Below are positions 8,578 to 16,653 of a DNA stretch of 32,034 bases, piece by piece. Made by a program: the position numbers and the translations under genes. Under the pieces are notes generated by a model, which searched no databases, was not told where the DNA came from, and worked only from the letters and a program-made list of their open reading frames with translations. Within the stretch, counting starts at the first letter, position 1. The number at the start of each line of letters is the position of its first letter. The stretch is from an uncultured Pelagibacteraceae bacterium (lineage in GTDB: Bacteria > Pseudomonadota > Alphaproteobacteria > Pelagibacterales > Pelagibacteraceae), in contig CACAHI010000011.1 in assembly GCA_902532225.1 (NCBI GenBank), forward strand, positions 1 through 32,034, in the 5' to 3' direction.

Positions 8578-9023
8578 TAATATTTTTTTTCTAAGTATTT
8601 TTGATGATAATCTTCAGCTTTACAATAATTTTTAATCTCAGAAATTTTTGTTACAATTTTTCCATTAAATTTTTCATTAAATTTTAAAAATACTTTCTTA
8701 GCTATTTCTTTTTGTTTTAAATTTGAATAAAATATTTCGCTTCTATATTGCGATCCTATGTCAGGGCCTTGTTTATTTAAAGTAGTTGGATCATGTATTT
8801 CAAAAAAAAAATTTAATATTTCTTCGTAGGATAATTTATCACTATTAAATTCTACCTTTACAACTTCTGCATGATTAGTTTTACCTGTACATACTTCTTC
8901 ATAAGATGTTTTTTGATAGTCGCCACCACAGTAACCAACTTCAGTTTTAACCACACCATCTAACTTGCTAAACTTTATTTCTGGTCCCCAAAAACATCCT
9001 AATGCTAAAATTGCTATTTCCAT
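8577..9023 (-). CDS. msrA: Peptide methionine sulfoxide reductase A
   Basis: MsrA reduces the S-form of methionine sulfoxide, free or in proteins, and so repairs oxidative damage. The 148-residue protein opens with ILALGCFWGPE, the diagnostic GCFWG motif, with C10 as catalytic cysteine. GVVKTEVGYCGG, the conserved HAEVVKVEF, and DIGSQYRSEIFY follow in order. C134 near the C-terminus (EIKNYCKAEDYHQKYLEKK) could be the resolving cysteine. It lacks the N-terminal extension of E. coli MsrA and is near the short-form length. It is the first gene of the minus-strand run with the sulfurtransferase, and is divergent from the DMT transporter with 34 bases between them. Confidence 0.95.
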   Translation of the reverse strand: MEIAILALGCFWGPEIKFSKLDGVVKTEVGYCGGDYQKTSYEEVCTGKTNHAEVVKVEFNSDKLSYEEILNFFFEIHDPTTLNKQGPDIGSQYRSEIFYSNLKQKEIAKKVFLKFNEKFNGKIVTKISEIKNYCKAEDYHQKYLEKKY

Positions 9024-9057
9024 TGATTATTAATTTAATTAATCTAAAGTTATTATT

Positions 9058-9939
9058 ATGCTTTCCAAAAATCAATTAGGCTTTTTGTACATGTTTATGT
9101 CAGTTTGTGCATTTTCAGTAATGGATCTAATTGTTAAATGGTCTGAAAATTACCCTGTGGGTGAAGTTTTATTTTTTAGGGGTTTTTTTGGAATAATTCC
9201 TTTATTTTTTTTGATTCCAAGAAAAAGATATTTAGATTTCTATAAAACTAACAGAGGTTTTCTCCACTTTAGAAGATGCGCAGCAGGGTTAATTGCTATT
9301 GTAGCTATTTTTATTGCTTTAAGAAAATTGCCTTTAGCAACGGTTGTAAGCATTTCTTTTGCGGCACCTGTTTTTACAACAATAATGTCTATTTTTTTAC
9401 TAAGTGAAAAAGTAGGTTTGTATAGGTGGTTGGCAGTTATAGTTGGTTTTATTGGAATATTAATAATCTCAGAACCCGGATATAGTTCTTTAAATCTATA
9501 TTATTTATATCCAATTATTTTTTGTTTTGGGTTATCATATGTTGCAATAACAATAAAACAACTGTCTTCTTCAGAACCAGTTTGGTTAATAAGTTTTTAT
9601 TTTTCTTTATCTATTATGTTTATTAGTTTTTTTACAATCACAACTGGTTGGATAATGCCATCCATAAAAGATTTATTTTTGCTATCTCTTTTAGGAATTT
9701 TAGGGGGATTAGCAAATTTATGGTTAACTCAATCTTATAAATTTTCAGACGTATCTTTGGTAACACCTCTTAAATATCTAGCCTTAGTTTTTGCTATTTT
9801 TTTTGGCTATGTTATTTGGGATGAAGTTCCTAGCTCAAAAACTTTAATTGGTTCACTACTGGTTATTATTTCTTCAATTATTATTTTTAGAAGGGAAATT
9901 TCACTTAAAAAAGAAGTTTCCATTCCTCGACATGAATAA
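9058..9939 (+). CDS. DMT-superfamily (EamA) transporter
   Basis: A 293-residue inner-membrane protein with about ten hydrophobic segments arranged as two EamA repeats, roughly residues 8-135 and 150-285. The first repeat holds VKWSENYPVGEVLFFRGFFG and the second VTPLKYLALVFAIFFGYVIWDEVPS, both typical of EamA-type drug/metabolite exporters. The substrate cannot be inferred; family members export or import amino acids, nucleotide-related compounds and S-adenosylmethionine. The 3' end overlaps the start of the DNA glycosylase gene by 8 bases, suggesting co-translation rather than a shared pathway. Confidence 0.85.
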   Translation: MLSKNQLGFLYMFMSVCAFSVMDLIVKWSENYPVGEVLFFRGFFGIIPLFFLIPRKRYLDFYKTNRGFLHFRRCAAGLIAIVAIFIALRKLPLATVVSISFAAPVFTTIMSIFLLSEKVGLYRWLAVIVGFIGILIISEPGYSSLNLYYLYPIIFCFGLSYVAITIKQLSSSEPVWLISFYFSLSIMFISFFTITTGWIMPSIKDLFLLSLLGILGGLANLWLTQSYKFSDVSLVTPLKYLALVFAIFFGYVIWDEVPSSKTLIGSLLVIISSIIIFRREISLKKEVSIPRHE

Positions 9940-10558
9940 ACCACCAAAATATTGGCATAAAGCTAAAATATCACTCTCAAAAAGAGACCCGATATTAAAA
10001 AAAATTATTAAGCAACATAACAAAGGACATTTAACAACCAGAAATAATCCTTTTTTTTCTCTTTGCAGAACAATAGTAGGACAACAAATATCAATTAAAG
10101 CTGCAGACACAATTTGGAATAGGCTTGAAGCTAAATGTAAAAAAAAAATTATACCTCAAAAGATTATTAAATTAAAAGCAATTAGTATGAAAAAGGCCGG
10201 ACTATCTCGCCAAAAGATTTCATATTTAAAAAATATTGCAAAAAGTTTCAAAAATAAATCCTTCGATGTTTCAAGTTTAAAGAAAATGGACGATGTTTCT
10301 GCAATTGATTATATTACTCAATTAAAAGGATTGGGTATTTGGAGTGCTCAAATGTTTTTAATGTTTAATTTAAATAGACCAGACATTTTTCCAACTAAAG
10401 ATATTGGTTTAATTAGAGCAATATCAAAAAATTATAAAAAACCTTACCCCCCTAGCGAAAAATTTTTAAATAAAATTTCTAATTTACATAGTGGTTACAG
10501 AACTGTTTTTACTTGGTATATGTGGAGAAGTATTGATCCCACAGATGTTGAATATTAA
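9932..10558 (+). CDS. DNA-3-methyladenine glycosylase II-like (HhH-GPD family)
   Basis: A 208-residue base-excision repair enzyme that would remove alkylated purines from DNA. The HhH-GPD fold is shown by IVGQQISIKAADTIW (48-62), the helix-hairpin-helix LKGLGIWSAQMF (131-142) and the following FPTKDIGL, where D157 is the expected catalytic aspartate. It corresponds to the short AlkA-like family without the N-terminal AlkA domain. The frame is open back to 9848, but that part overlaps the DMT gene and reads as non-family sequence; the ATG at 9932 (MNKPPKYW) fits family N-termini and gives an 8-base overlap. Specificity for 3-methyladenine is inferred from family. Confidence 0.85.
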   Translation: MNKPPKYWHKAKISLSKRDPILKKIIKQHNKGHLTTRNNPFFSLCRTIVGQQISIKAADTIWNRLEAKCKKKIIPQKIIKLKAISMKKAGLSRQKISYLKNIAKSFKNKSFDVSSLKKMDDVSAIDYITQLKGLGIWSAQMFLMFNLNRPDIFPTKDIGLIRAISKNYKKPYPPSEKFLNKISNLHSGYRTVFTWYMWRSIDPTDVEY

Positions 10559-10598
10559 AATCAAATATTATTTTTATAATCCATACAATAATTTTAAT

Positions 10599-11495
10599 TT
10601 AATTTTCCAACCAATCTTTTAATTTTTCTTTATTTTCCTTTACATAACTTGGTAGCTTATTAATATCTATTTTTTTAAGTTTTTCACCTCCTCCTATTTT
10701 TACCAATGATCTTTGGTCATGCTTCAAATTATATATAGCTTTTTTTTCATTCATCATTTTTTCAATTCCATCTATTCCTAATGGATTCAAATCATATTCT
10801 CTATGATGAAGATAAGATTTTAATTTGTATTCAATTTCTTTTGCAGTTTTAATATACGAGAAATGCCATCCGCCATCCTCTACAAACATAATATTACTAA
10901 ACTTATTTTTACTAAATAAAATATCAAATCTCCACCATGGATAGTTTCTATCTTTAATATTTCTTAACCACTGAGGAGAAATTAAATCTTTCTTTTTACA
11001 AGCTTTTGATCCAACCCACAAAAAATTTTCATATTTTAAATTTAGTTTGTAATAAATCATTTCTTGTTTAAAAAAAATAAATTTTTCTTTTGAGTCTTTT
11101 AGTTTAAATTTATTTAATTTGGGAATTTCGTCTAAATCTGAAATTATTATCCAGTCATCTTTTTCTGCTAGATTTAGACCATAATTAATATAATTTCTTT
11201 GAGTGTTTTCTCTCTTTATAGAATTGAGAATATATTTCTTATTTTTAATATTTTCTAAATCATCATTGTTAACTACTTCTATACCTTGGGGCTCGGTGTC
11301 TTGTATTAAATAAATTATTTTATTTTTAAAATCTTTATATTTATTTATATCAAAATTTAATTTTTTCGTTTCACCTTTATGATTATACTTACTTTCTATA
11401 ATAACAAAAAAATCTACATATTTATCTAACGTATTTAGTCTTATATCAAGCACAAGATCTTCATCAAAGTACATAAAACAATCAAAAATTTTCAT
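10599..11495 (-). CDS. Glycosyltransferase family 17 protein
   Basis: A 298-residue protein resembling GT17, the family of eukaryotic beta-1,4-mannosyl-glycoprotein N-acetylglucosaminyltransferase (MGAT3). The start MKIFDCFMYFDEDLVLDIRL and FFVIIESKYNHKGETKKL are family hallmarks. Near residue 115 ENTQRNYINYGL precedes DDWIIISDLDEIPKL, in which DLDEIP is the nucleotide-sugar/metal (DxD-like) site, and GGWHFSYI follows. Bacterial members often sit in surface-polysaccharide loci, but none is visible here. It is convergent with the DNA glycosylase and upstream on the same strand lies uraD, 25 bases away, so it may be co-transcribed with uraD without being functionally related. Acceptor and donor are unknown. 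Confidence 0.8.
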   Translation of the reverse strand: MKIFDCFMYFDEDLVLDIRLNTLDKYVDFFVIIESKYNHKGETKKLNFDINKYKDFKNKIIYLIQDTEPQGIEVVNNDDLENIKNKKYILNSIKRENTQRNYINYGLNLAEKDDWIIISDLDEIPKLNKFKLKDSKEKFIFFKQEMIYYKLNLKYENFLWVGSKACKKKDLISPQWLRNIKDRNYPWWRFDILFSKNKFSNIMFVEDGGWHFSYIKTAKEIEYKLKSYLHHREYDLNPLGIDGIEKMMNEKKAIYNLKHDQRSLVKIGGGEKLKKIDINKLPSYVKENKEKLKDWLEN

Positions 11496-11520
11496 AAATT
11501 TTTTTAATTTAAATTATAGT

Positions 11521-12015
11521 TTATTTTATAATTTCTTTAAATCTAAAAGTTGCAATTTCTCCAACTTGTTTTTTTGCTTCAATAAATTCTTCATCAAATG
11601 AATTTTTAATTCTAGTTCTAAAATAACTTAAAATATCATTTTTATTTTTACCCTTTACTGCAATTATAAATGGAAAACCAAATTTTTTTTTATAATTTAA
11701 ATTAAGTTTTTTAAATTCTTCAACTTCCTCTTTAGAACATTCATTTAACCCAGCTCCTTTTTGCTCCTTTTTGGACTCATTAGTTAGTTTTTGTTCTACG
11801 ACAAGTTCAGGGTGAGAATTTAGAATTTTAATAATACTTTCTTTATTACTTTCATTATAAATTTTAAAAAATTTTAAAAAAAGATTATCAAAATTTTTAT
11901 AAGGCAAATAATTAAATACTCTTTCAGCTATCCATTCTGTTTTTTCAAAAACATTTCCAAAAATAGATATAAAATCAGATTTATTTAATTTATTAACTTT
12001 ATTTATTGAGTCCAT
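11521..12015 (-). CDS. uraD: 2-oxo-4-hydroxy-4-carboxy-5-ureidoimidazoline (OHCU) decarboxylase
   Basis: The enzyme decarboxylates OHCU to S-allantoin, the last step of urate breakdown. The 164-residue protein carries the family set: FISIFGNVFEKTEWIAERV near the N-terminus, ILNSHPELV (the catalytic His lies in a HPEL-type segment), KKEQKGAGL, NYKKKFGFPFIIAVKG and EIATFRFKEII near the end. The length is typical. It is divergent from uraH, the preceding enzyme in the pathway, with 67 bases between the starts; this gap holds a 15-base palindrome that could regulate both directions. The combination with uraH and xdhAB makes the assignment secure. Confidence 0.93.
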   Translation of the reverse strand: MDSINKVNKLNKSDFISIFGNVFEKTEWIAERVFNYLPYKNFDNLFLKFFKIYNESNKESIIKILNSHPELVVEQKLTNESKKEQKGAGLNECSKEEVEEFKKLNLNYKKKFGFPFIIAVKGKNKNDILSYFRTRIKNSFDEEFIEAKKQVGEIATFRFKEIIK

Positions 12016-12016
12016 T

Positions 12017-12046
12017 TTGACTAATTTTAAACAGTTTTAATATATT
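12017..12046 (+). promoter_or_regulatory. Candidate sigma-70-type promoter for the uraH operon
   Basis: TTGACT at 12017-12022 and TATATT at 12041-12046 are separated by 18 bases and each is one or two bases from consensus. The start of transcription would be near 12053, leaving about 30 bases before the uraH ATG. No Shine-Dalgarno sequence is visible. AT-rich DNA gives many chance -10 boxes, but TTGACT is a good -35. Confidence 0.45.
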
Positions 12047-12059
12047 AATTATGCAATTT

Positions 12060-12074
12060 TTGTATATTATACAA
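12060..12074. promoter_or_regulatory. 15-base palindrome, candidate operator between uraD and uraH
   Basis: TTGTATA-T-TATACAA is a perfect inverted repeat around a central T in the 67-base divergent spacer. TTGTATAC-like half-sites resemble operators of GntR/FadR-type regulators. No regulator gene is in the window, so the binding protein is unknown. The site would lie just downstream of the likely uraH transcription start and upstream of uraD. Confidence 0.45.
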
Positions 12075-12082
12075 CAAACGAT

Positions 12083-12433
12083 ATGACAAAATTAACAACA
12101 CATGTGCTGGACGTTTTTTCAGGAAAACCTGGTAAAGACATAAAAGTAGACCTATATTTTGTTGAAGGTCAAAAAAAAGTAAAAATAAATAGTTTACAAT
12201 TAAATAATGATGGAAGAGCAGACAAACCTTTAGTCGAGAATGAAAATTTTAAAGTTGGAAAATATGAACTTGTATTTTTTGTTGGAGATTATTTTAAAAA
12301 TATTACTGATTTAGATCCAATACCTTTTTTAGATGAAGTAGTAATTAGATTTGGAATTTCAAATAACAAAGAACATTATCATGTCCCACTGCTAGTTTCT
12401 CCTTGGAGTTATTCAACTTATAGGGGAAGTTAA
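12083..12433 (+). CDS. uraH: 5-hydroxyisourate hydrolase
   Basis: This transthyretin-like enzyme hydrolyses 5-hydroxyisourate to OHCU, the substrate of UraD. The 116-residue protein starts MTKLTTHVLDVFSGKPGKDI, the family N-terminus with catalytic His in THVLD, and ends HVPLLVSPWSYSTYRGS, where the terminal YRGS tetrapeptide is diagnostic for HIU hydrolases as against vertebrate transthyretin. HYHVPLL carries further active-site residues. It is the first gene of the operon; its stop codon overlaps the xdhA start as TAATG at 12431-12435. There is no signal peptide, so it acts in the cytoplasm. Confidence 0.96.
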   Translation: MTKLTTHVLDVFSGKPGKDIKVDLYFVEGQKKVKINSLQLNNDGRADKPLVENENFKVGKYELVFFVGDYFKNITDLDPIPFLDEVVIRFGISNNKEHYHVPLLVSPWSYSTYRGS

Positions 12434-13869
12434 TGTCATCTAATAAGATTGAATTCGTTTTTCAAAACAAAGTTCACCAAATTTTAAATCCTGACCCAAA
12501 TGAAACAGTTTTAAACTTCGTAAGATCAAATTTAAAAAAAACTGGAACAAAAGAAGGTTGCGCAGAAGGAGGGTGTGGAGCCTGTACAATAGTTTTAGGT
12601 GAACTAAAAAATAATAAAATTTTATATAAATCAATTAATTCATGCATTACTTTTGTACCAGTTCTTAACGGTAAACAATTAATACTAATAGAAAATTTAA
12701 CATCAGAAAATGGCAAATTACACTCGGTTCAAAATGCAATGGTGGATTACCATGGATCTCAGTGTGGTTTTTGTACCCCTGGATTTGTCATGTCGATGTT
12801 TGCGATGTTTAAAAATAACAAAAGTATAAATAATGAAATAATAAATGATTCATTGTCTGGGAATTTGTGTAGGTGCACAGGTTACAGACCGATAATTGAT
12901 GCTGCTAAAAGTTTAAATAATTTATCTAGATATGATCATTTTGATAAAGACAAATTTATTATATTAAGGTTATTAAAAAAAATAACAAAAAAAAATATTG
13001 AAATCGCAAGTAATAATAAAAAATATTTTGCCCCAAAAACAATAAAAGAGCTGAAAAAAATATTAAATAAAGTTAAAGATGCAAAGCTTTTGAGTGGCGG
13101 TACTGATTTATCATTAGAAGTCACAAAGAAAAGAAAGGAATTAGAAAAAATAATTTATCTTGGTTCAATAGAGGAGCTTAATTTTATTAAAAAATATAAA
13201 AATGAAATTGAAATTGGAGCAAGCACAACTTTAATAAATTTTGAAAAACAAATAAAGAAATATTATTTAGATTTTTATAATATTTTAAAAAGGTATGGCT
13301 CTGTCCAAATTAGAAATGTATGTACCATAGCTGGAAATATTGCAACAGCCTCACCAATCGGTGACTCCCTACCACTGTTAATGGCACTAGACGCTAAAAT
13401 AATTATAGATGGTAAAAATGGAAAAAAAATAATTCCTATTAATAATTTTTTTATTGGATATAGAAAAACTAAACTAAAACAAGGTGATTTTATTTATTCC
13501 GTTAAGATTCCAATATTAAAACATAACATTTTTAAAGCCTATAAAATTTCTAAAAGATTCGATGATGATATATCATCTGTGTGCGGTTCTTTTAATTTGG
13601 AAATCAATAAAAATCATATTAAAAGAGCAAAAATTGCATTTGGGGGAATGTCTGAGGTTCCAAAAAGAGCAATTAAAACTGAAAAAATATTAATTAATTC
13701 AGAATTTTCCGAAAAAATATTTGATAAAGCTACAAAAAATTTAGAAAAAGATTTCTCACCAATTGATGACATGAGAGCTAGCAAAAAATACAGAATCGAG
13801 GTAGCAAAAAACCTTCTTTTAAAATGCTTTTTTGAGATTAAAAATCAAAAATTATTAAGGATTAATTAA
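12433..13869 (+). CDS. xdhA: Xanthine dehydrogenase small subunit (2Fe-2S and FAD)
   Basis: A 478-residue subunit, close to the 462 of Rhodobacter capsulatus XdhA. The plant-ferredoxin-type cluster is bound by C43, C48, C51 and C71 (EGCAEGGCGACT), the second cluster by C111, C114, C146 and C148 (QCGFCTPGF and LCRCTGYRP). The FAD domain follows from about residue 190, with LLSGGTDLSLEV and GNIATASPIGDSLP as the flavin-binding segments, then the CO dehydrogenase-flavoprotein C-terminal domain. With XdhB it oxidises hypoxanthine or xanthine to urate and passes electrons to NAD or another acceptor; the acceptor cannot be read from sequence. TAATG overlaps occur at both ends. All cluster ligands are intact. 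Confidence 0.95.
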   Translation: MSSNKIEFVFQNKVHQILNPDPNETVLNFVRSNLKKTGTKEGCAEGGCGACTIVLGELKNNKILYKSINSCITFVPVLNGKQLILIENLTSENGKLHSVQNAMVDYHGSQCGFCTPGFVMSMFAMFKNNKSINNEIINDSLSGNLCRCTGYRPIIDAAKSLNNLSRYDHFDKDKFIILRLLKKITKKNIEIASNNKKYFAPKTIKELKKILNKVKDAKLLSGGTDLSLEVTKKRKELEKIIYLGSIEELNFIKKYKNEIEIGASTTLINFEKQIKKYYLDFYNILKRYGSVQIRNVCTIAGNIATASPIGDSLPLLMALDAKIIIDGKNGKKIIPINNFFIGYRKTKLKQGDFIYSVKIPILKHNIFKAYKISKRFDDDISSVCGSFNLEINKNHIKRAKIAFGGMSEVPKRAIKTEKILINSEFSEKIFDKATKNLEKDFSPIDDMRASKKYRIEVAKNLLLKCFFEIKNQKLLRIN

Positions 13870-16193
13870 TGAATAATAATCAAAACCATATAAATCAAAG
13901 CAGACCTCACGATAGTGCAATAAAACATGTAAGTGGGCTTGCTGAATATACAGATGATATAAAAGAGCCACCAGGAACACTCTTTGGAGCAATTGGATGG
14001 AGCAAAAAATCAAAAGCTATTATAAAAAAAATTAATTTAGAAGAAGTTAAAAAAAGTGAAGGGGTTTTAGCAGTTGTTAATTATTTGGATATTCCAGGAA
14101 GAAATGATGTAGGACCAGTTTTTGATGGAGATCCTATATTTTCAAAAGAGAAAGTTGAATTTTTTGGACAGCCATTGTTTGCTGTAGCAGCTAAATCAAC
14201 TGAACTCGCTAGAAAAGCAGTTTTAAAGGCGAAAGTTAAATATAAAAATCTAAAACCTATAGTAACTATAGAAGATGCGCTTAAAAAAAATAACCTTTTA
14301 TTTAATGTTAAAAAAATTAGTAGAGGAAACGCCTCTAAAGCAATTTCAAAATCAAAAAATTTATTAAAAGGAAATTTTACAACAGGAAGTCAAGAGCATT
14401 TTTATTTAGAGGGCCAAGTTGCTTTTACAATTCCTAAAGAAGACAATGAATTGCTAGTATACAGTTCAACACAACATCCGTCAGAAGTTCAGCAAATAAT
14501 ATCAAAAATGTTAAATCAAAAAAGTAATTCAATAACTGTTTTAGTGAGAAGAATCGGAGGAGGATTTGGTGGGAAAGAAACAAATTTTATGACAGCTAGT
14601 ATCTGTGCATTACTTTCTTATAAAACAAAATGTCCTGTTAAACTAAAACTTGACAGAGATGATGATATTATTCTCACAGGAAAAAGACATGAATTTAAAT
14701 CAATTTATGAAGTTGGTTTTAACGATGATGGAGTCATAGAAGGATTGAAAGTTAAATTGGCATCGAAATGTGGAATGTCACCTGATCTATCTCATGCAAT
14801 AAATGAAAGAGCGCTACTTCATATTGATAATGCTTATTACCTAAAAAATTTAGAAGTAGAAAACTATTTGTGTAAAACTAATACATCGACCTCAACAGCA
14901 TTTAGAGGATTTGGCGGAAATCAAGGGATGATGGCTATAGAAAATGTTATTGATAATATTTCTAGGTACTTAAAAAAAGATCCTTTTGAAGTAAGAAAAT
15001 TAAATTTCTATCAAAAAAATAAAAAAAATATAACTCACTACGGAATGAAAATTGAGGATAATGTTATAGACAAAATTTTTGAAAGATTATTAAAAAAATC
15101 AAATTATAAAAAAAGATATGACCAAATAAGAAAATATAATTTAAAAAGTAAATTTAAAAAAAAAGGTATAGCAATTACACCTGTTAAGTTTGGGATATCA
15201 TTTACCACAATTCATCTTAATCAAGCTGGAGCATTGGTTCATATATATACTGATGGAAGTATTCATTTAAATCATGGTGGTATTGAAATGGGACAAGGAA
15301 CACATACTAAAATTGCACAATTAGTTGCCCACTCTTTTGGTTTGCCATATGAAAAAGTTCAAATATCATCTACCAACACTTCAAAGGTTCCCAATACTTC
15401 AGCAAGTGCAGCATCATCAACTACAGATTTGAATGGTGCAGCTGCATTAAATGCTGTTTTAAAAATAAAAAAAAACTTAGAGAAATTTATAAAATCAAAA
15501 TATAAAATTTTTGACAAAAAAGATCCTATTTATAAAGATGGCCATATTTTATTTGGAAATAGATCATTTAAATTTGATAAAATTGTTAACGAAGCTTATT
15601 TTAATAGAGTTTCTTTATCATCTTCAGGATTTTACTCAACTCCAAAAATAAAATTTGACAAAAAAAAATTTACAGGTCGTCCATTCTATTATTTTTGTTA
15701 TGGTGCCGCCGTATCAGAAGTAACAATTGATACACTTACTGGAGAAAATATTTTGAATCGTGTTGATATTGTACATGATGCAGGAAATGCAATTAATCCA
15801 TCCCTCGAACTTGGTCAAATTGAAGGAGGTTTTATTCAAGGGCAAGGTTGGCTCACCATGGAAGAAGTCAAATGGAAAGCTAACGGAGAAATTACAACAT
15901 TTTCACCATCAACGTATAAGATTCCTGCAGCCAGTGATATACCAAAAGAATTTAATGTAGAAATTTTTAAAGAGGGAAGCAATAAAGAAAATGTTGTAAA
16001 TAAATCTAAAACCACCGGCGAACCCCCTCTTATGCTTGCAATGAGTGTTTTTTTTGCAATCAAAGATGCAGTCGCTTCTGTGGTAAATTACAAAAAAATT
16101 CCAATTCTTGACGCTCCTGCTACTCCAGAAAATATATTAATGAGCATAAAGGAGATTAAAAATAGAAAAATGAATGGATTTTATGGAGAATAA
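13869..16193 (+). CDS. xdhB: Xanthine dehydrogenase molybdopterin-binding subunit
   Basis: A 774-residue molybdenum subunit, nearly the 777 of Rhodobacter XdhB. Key residues match the purine-specific enzyme: E181 in QEHFYLEGQ (the bovine Glu802 position), R346 in STAFRGFGGNQG (bovine Arg880) and the catalytic base E718 in TTGEPPLML (bovine Glu1261). VRRIGGGFGGKE at 227-237 and the GGIEMGQGTHTK segment bind the cofactor. These residues favour xanthine dehydrogenase over aldehyde oxidase or CO dehydrogenase. The cofactor-insertion chaperone XdhC is not in the window. The 3' end overlaps guaD by 20 bases. It is cytoplasmic and would use bis-MGD- or MPT-type Mo cofactor; which one is not visible. 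Confidence 0.95.
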   Translation: MNNNQNHINQSRPHDSAIKHVSGLAEYTDDIKEPPGTLFGAIGWSKKSKAIIKKINLEEVKKSEGVLAVVNYLDIPGRNDVGPVFDGDPIFSKEKVEFFGQPLFAVAAKSTELARKAVLKAKVKYKNLKPIVTIEDALKKNNLLFNVKKISRGNASKAISKSKNLLKGNFTTGSQEHFYLEGQVAFTIPKEDNELLVYSSTQHPSEVQQIISKMLNQKSNSITVLVRRIGGGFGGKETNFMTASICALLSYKTKCPVKLKLDRDDDIILTGKRHEFKSIYEVGFNDDGVIEGLKVKLASKCGMSPDLSHAINERALLHIDNAYYLKNLEVENYLCKTNTSTSTAFRGFGGNQGMMAIENVIDNISRYLKKDPFEVRKLNFYQKNKKNITHYGMKIEDNVIDKIFERLLKKSNYKKRYDQIRKYNLKSKFKKKGIAITPVKFGISFTTIHLNQAGALVHIYTDGSIHLNHGGIEMGQGTHTKIAQLVAHSFGLPYEKVQISSTNTSKVPNTSASAASSTTDLNGAAALNAVLKIKKNLEKFIKSKYKIFDKKDPIYKDGHILFGNRSFKFDKIVNEAYFNRVSLSSSGFYSTPKIKFDKKKFTGRPFYYFCYGAAVSEVTIDTLTGENILNRVDIVHDAGNAINPSLELGQIEGGFIQGQGWLTMEEVKWKANGEITTFSPSTYKIPAASDIPKEFNVEIFKEGSNKENVVNKSKTTGEPPLMLAMSVFFAIKDAVASVVNYKKIPILDAPATPENILMSIKEIKNRKMNGFYGE

Positions 16194-16653
16194 TAAAAAA
16201 TTTATGTTAAGAGCAATTCAGCTATCGATCGAAAGTATCCAAAATAATGGAGGACCTTTTGGTTGTGTTATTGTAAAACAAAATAAAATTATTTCTGAAG
16301 GATTCAATAAAGTTACCTCAACAAATGATCCAACAGCCCATGGAGAAATAGTTGCTATTAGAGAAGCGTGCAAAAAGTTAAATACATTTAATTTAGAAGG
16401 TTGTGATTTATACTCAAGCTGTGAGCCATGTCCTATGTGTTTATCAGCAATTTATTGGTCACATGTCGATAAAATTTTTTATGCAAACTCAAGAAAAGAT
16501 GCACAAGAAATAGATTTTGATGACTCATTAATTTATTCAGAAATTAATAAAGATAAAAACGATAGAAAAATTAAAATGACACAAATGCATAGAGATAAAG
16601 CTCTTGAAGCATTTAAAATTTGGAAAGAAAAAGAGGACAAAATAAAATATTAA
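16174..16653 (+). CDS. guaD: Guanine deaminase, cytidine-deaminase-fold type
   Basis: It deaminates guanine to xanthine and ammonia, feeding the dehydrogenase encoded just upstream. The 159-residue protein aligns by eye along its length with Bacillus GuaD: GGPFGCVIVK, TSTNDPTAHGEIVAIREAC, SSCEPCPMCLSAIYW and DFDDSLIY. Zinc ligands are the His of HGE and the two Cys of PCPMC; the Glu of HGE is the proton shuttle. Nearly all relatives have HAE here, so the Gly is unusual though next to the catalytic residue only. An in-frame ATG at 16183 (MENNKKF) is an equally good start. It overlaps xdhB by 20 bases and puuD by 1 base. Confidence 0.88.
   Translation: MDFMENNKKFMLRAIQLSIESIQNNGGPFGCVIVKQNKIISEGFNKVTSTNDPTAHGEIVAIREACKKLNTFNLEGCDLYSSCEPCPMCLSAIYWSHVDKIFYANSRKDAQEIDFDDSLIYSEINKDKNDRKIKMTQMHRDKALEAFKIWKEKEDKIKY

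Noticed and set aside
9848..9931. Upstream extension of the DNA glycosylase frame
   Set aside because: It lies inside the DMT transporter gene in another frame and reads as non-family sequence; the ATG at 9932 matches family N-termini.
10559..10598. Terminator hairpin between the DNA glycosylase and GT17 genes
   Set aside because: Only short A/T pairs can form, no more than expected by chance in this composition.
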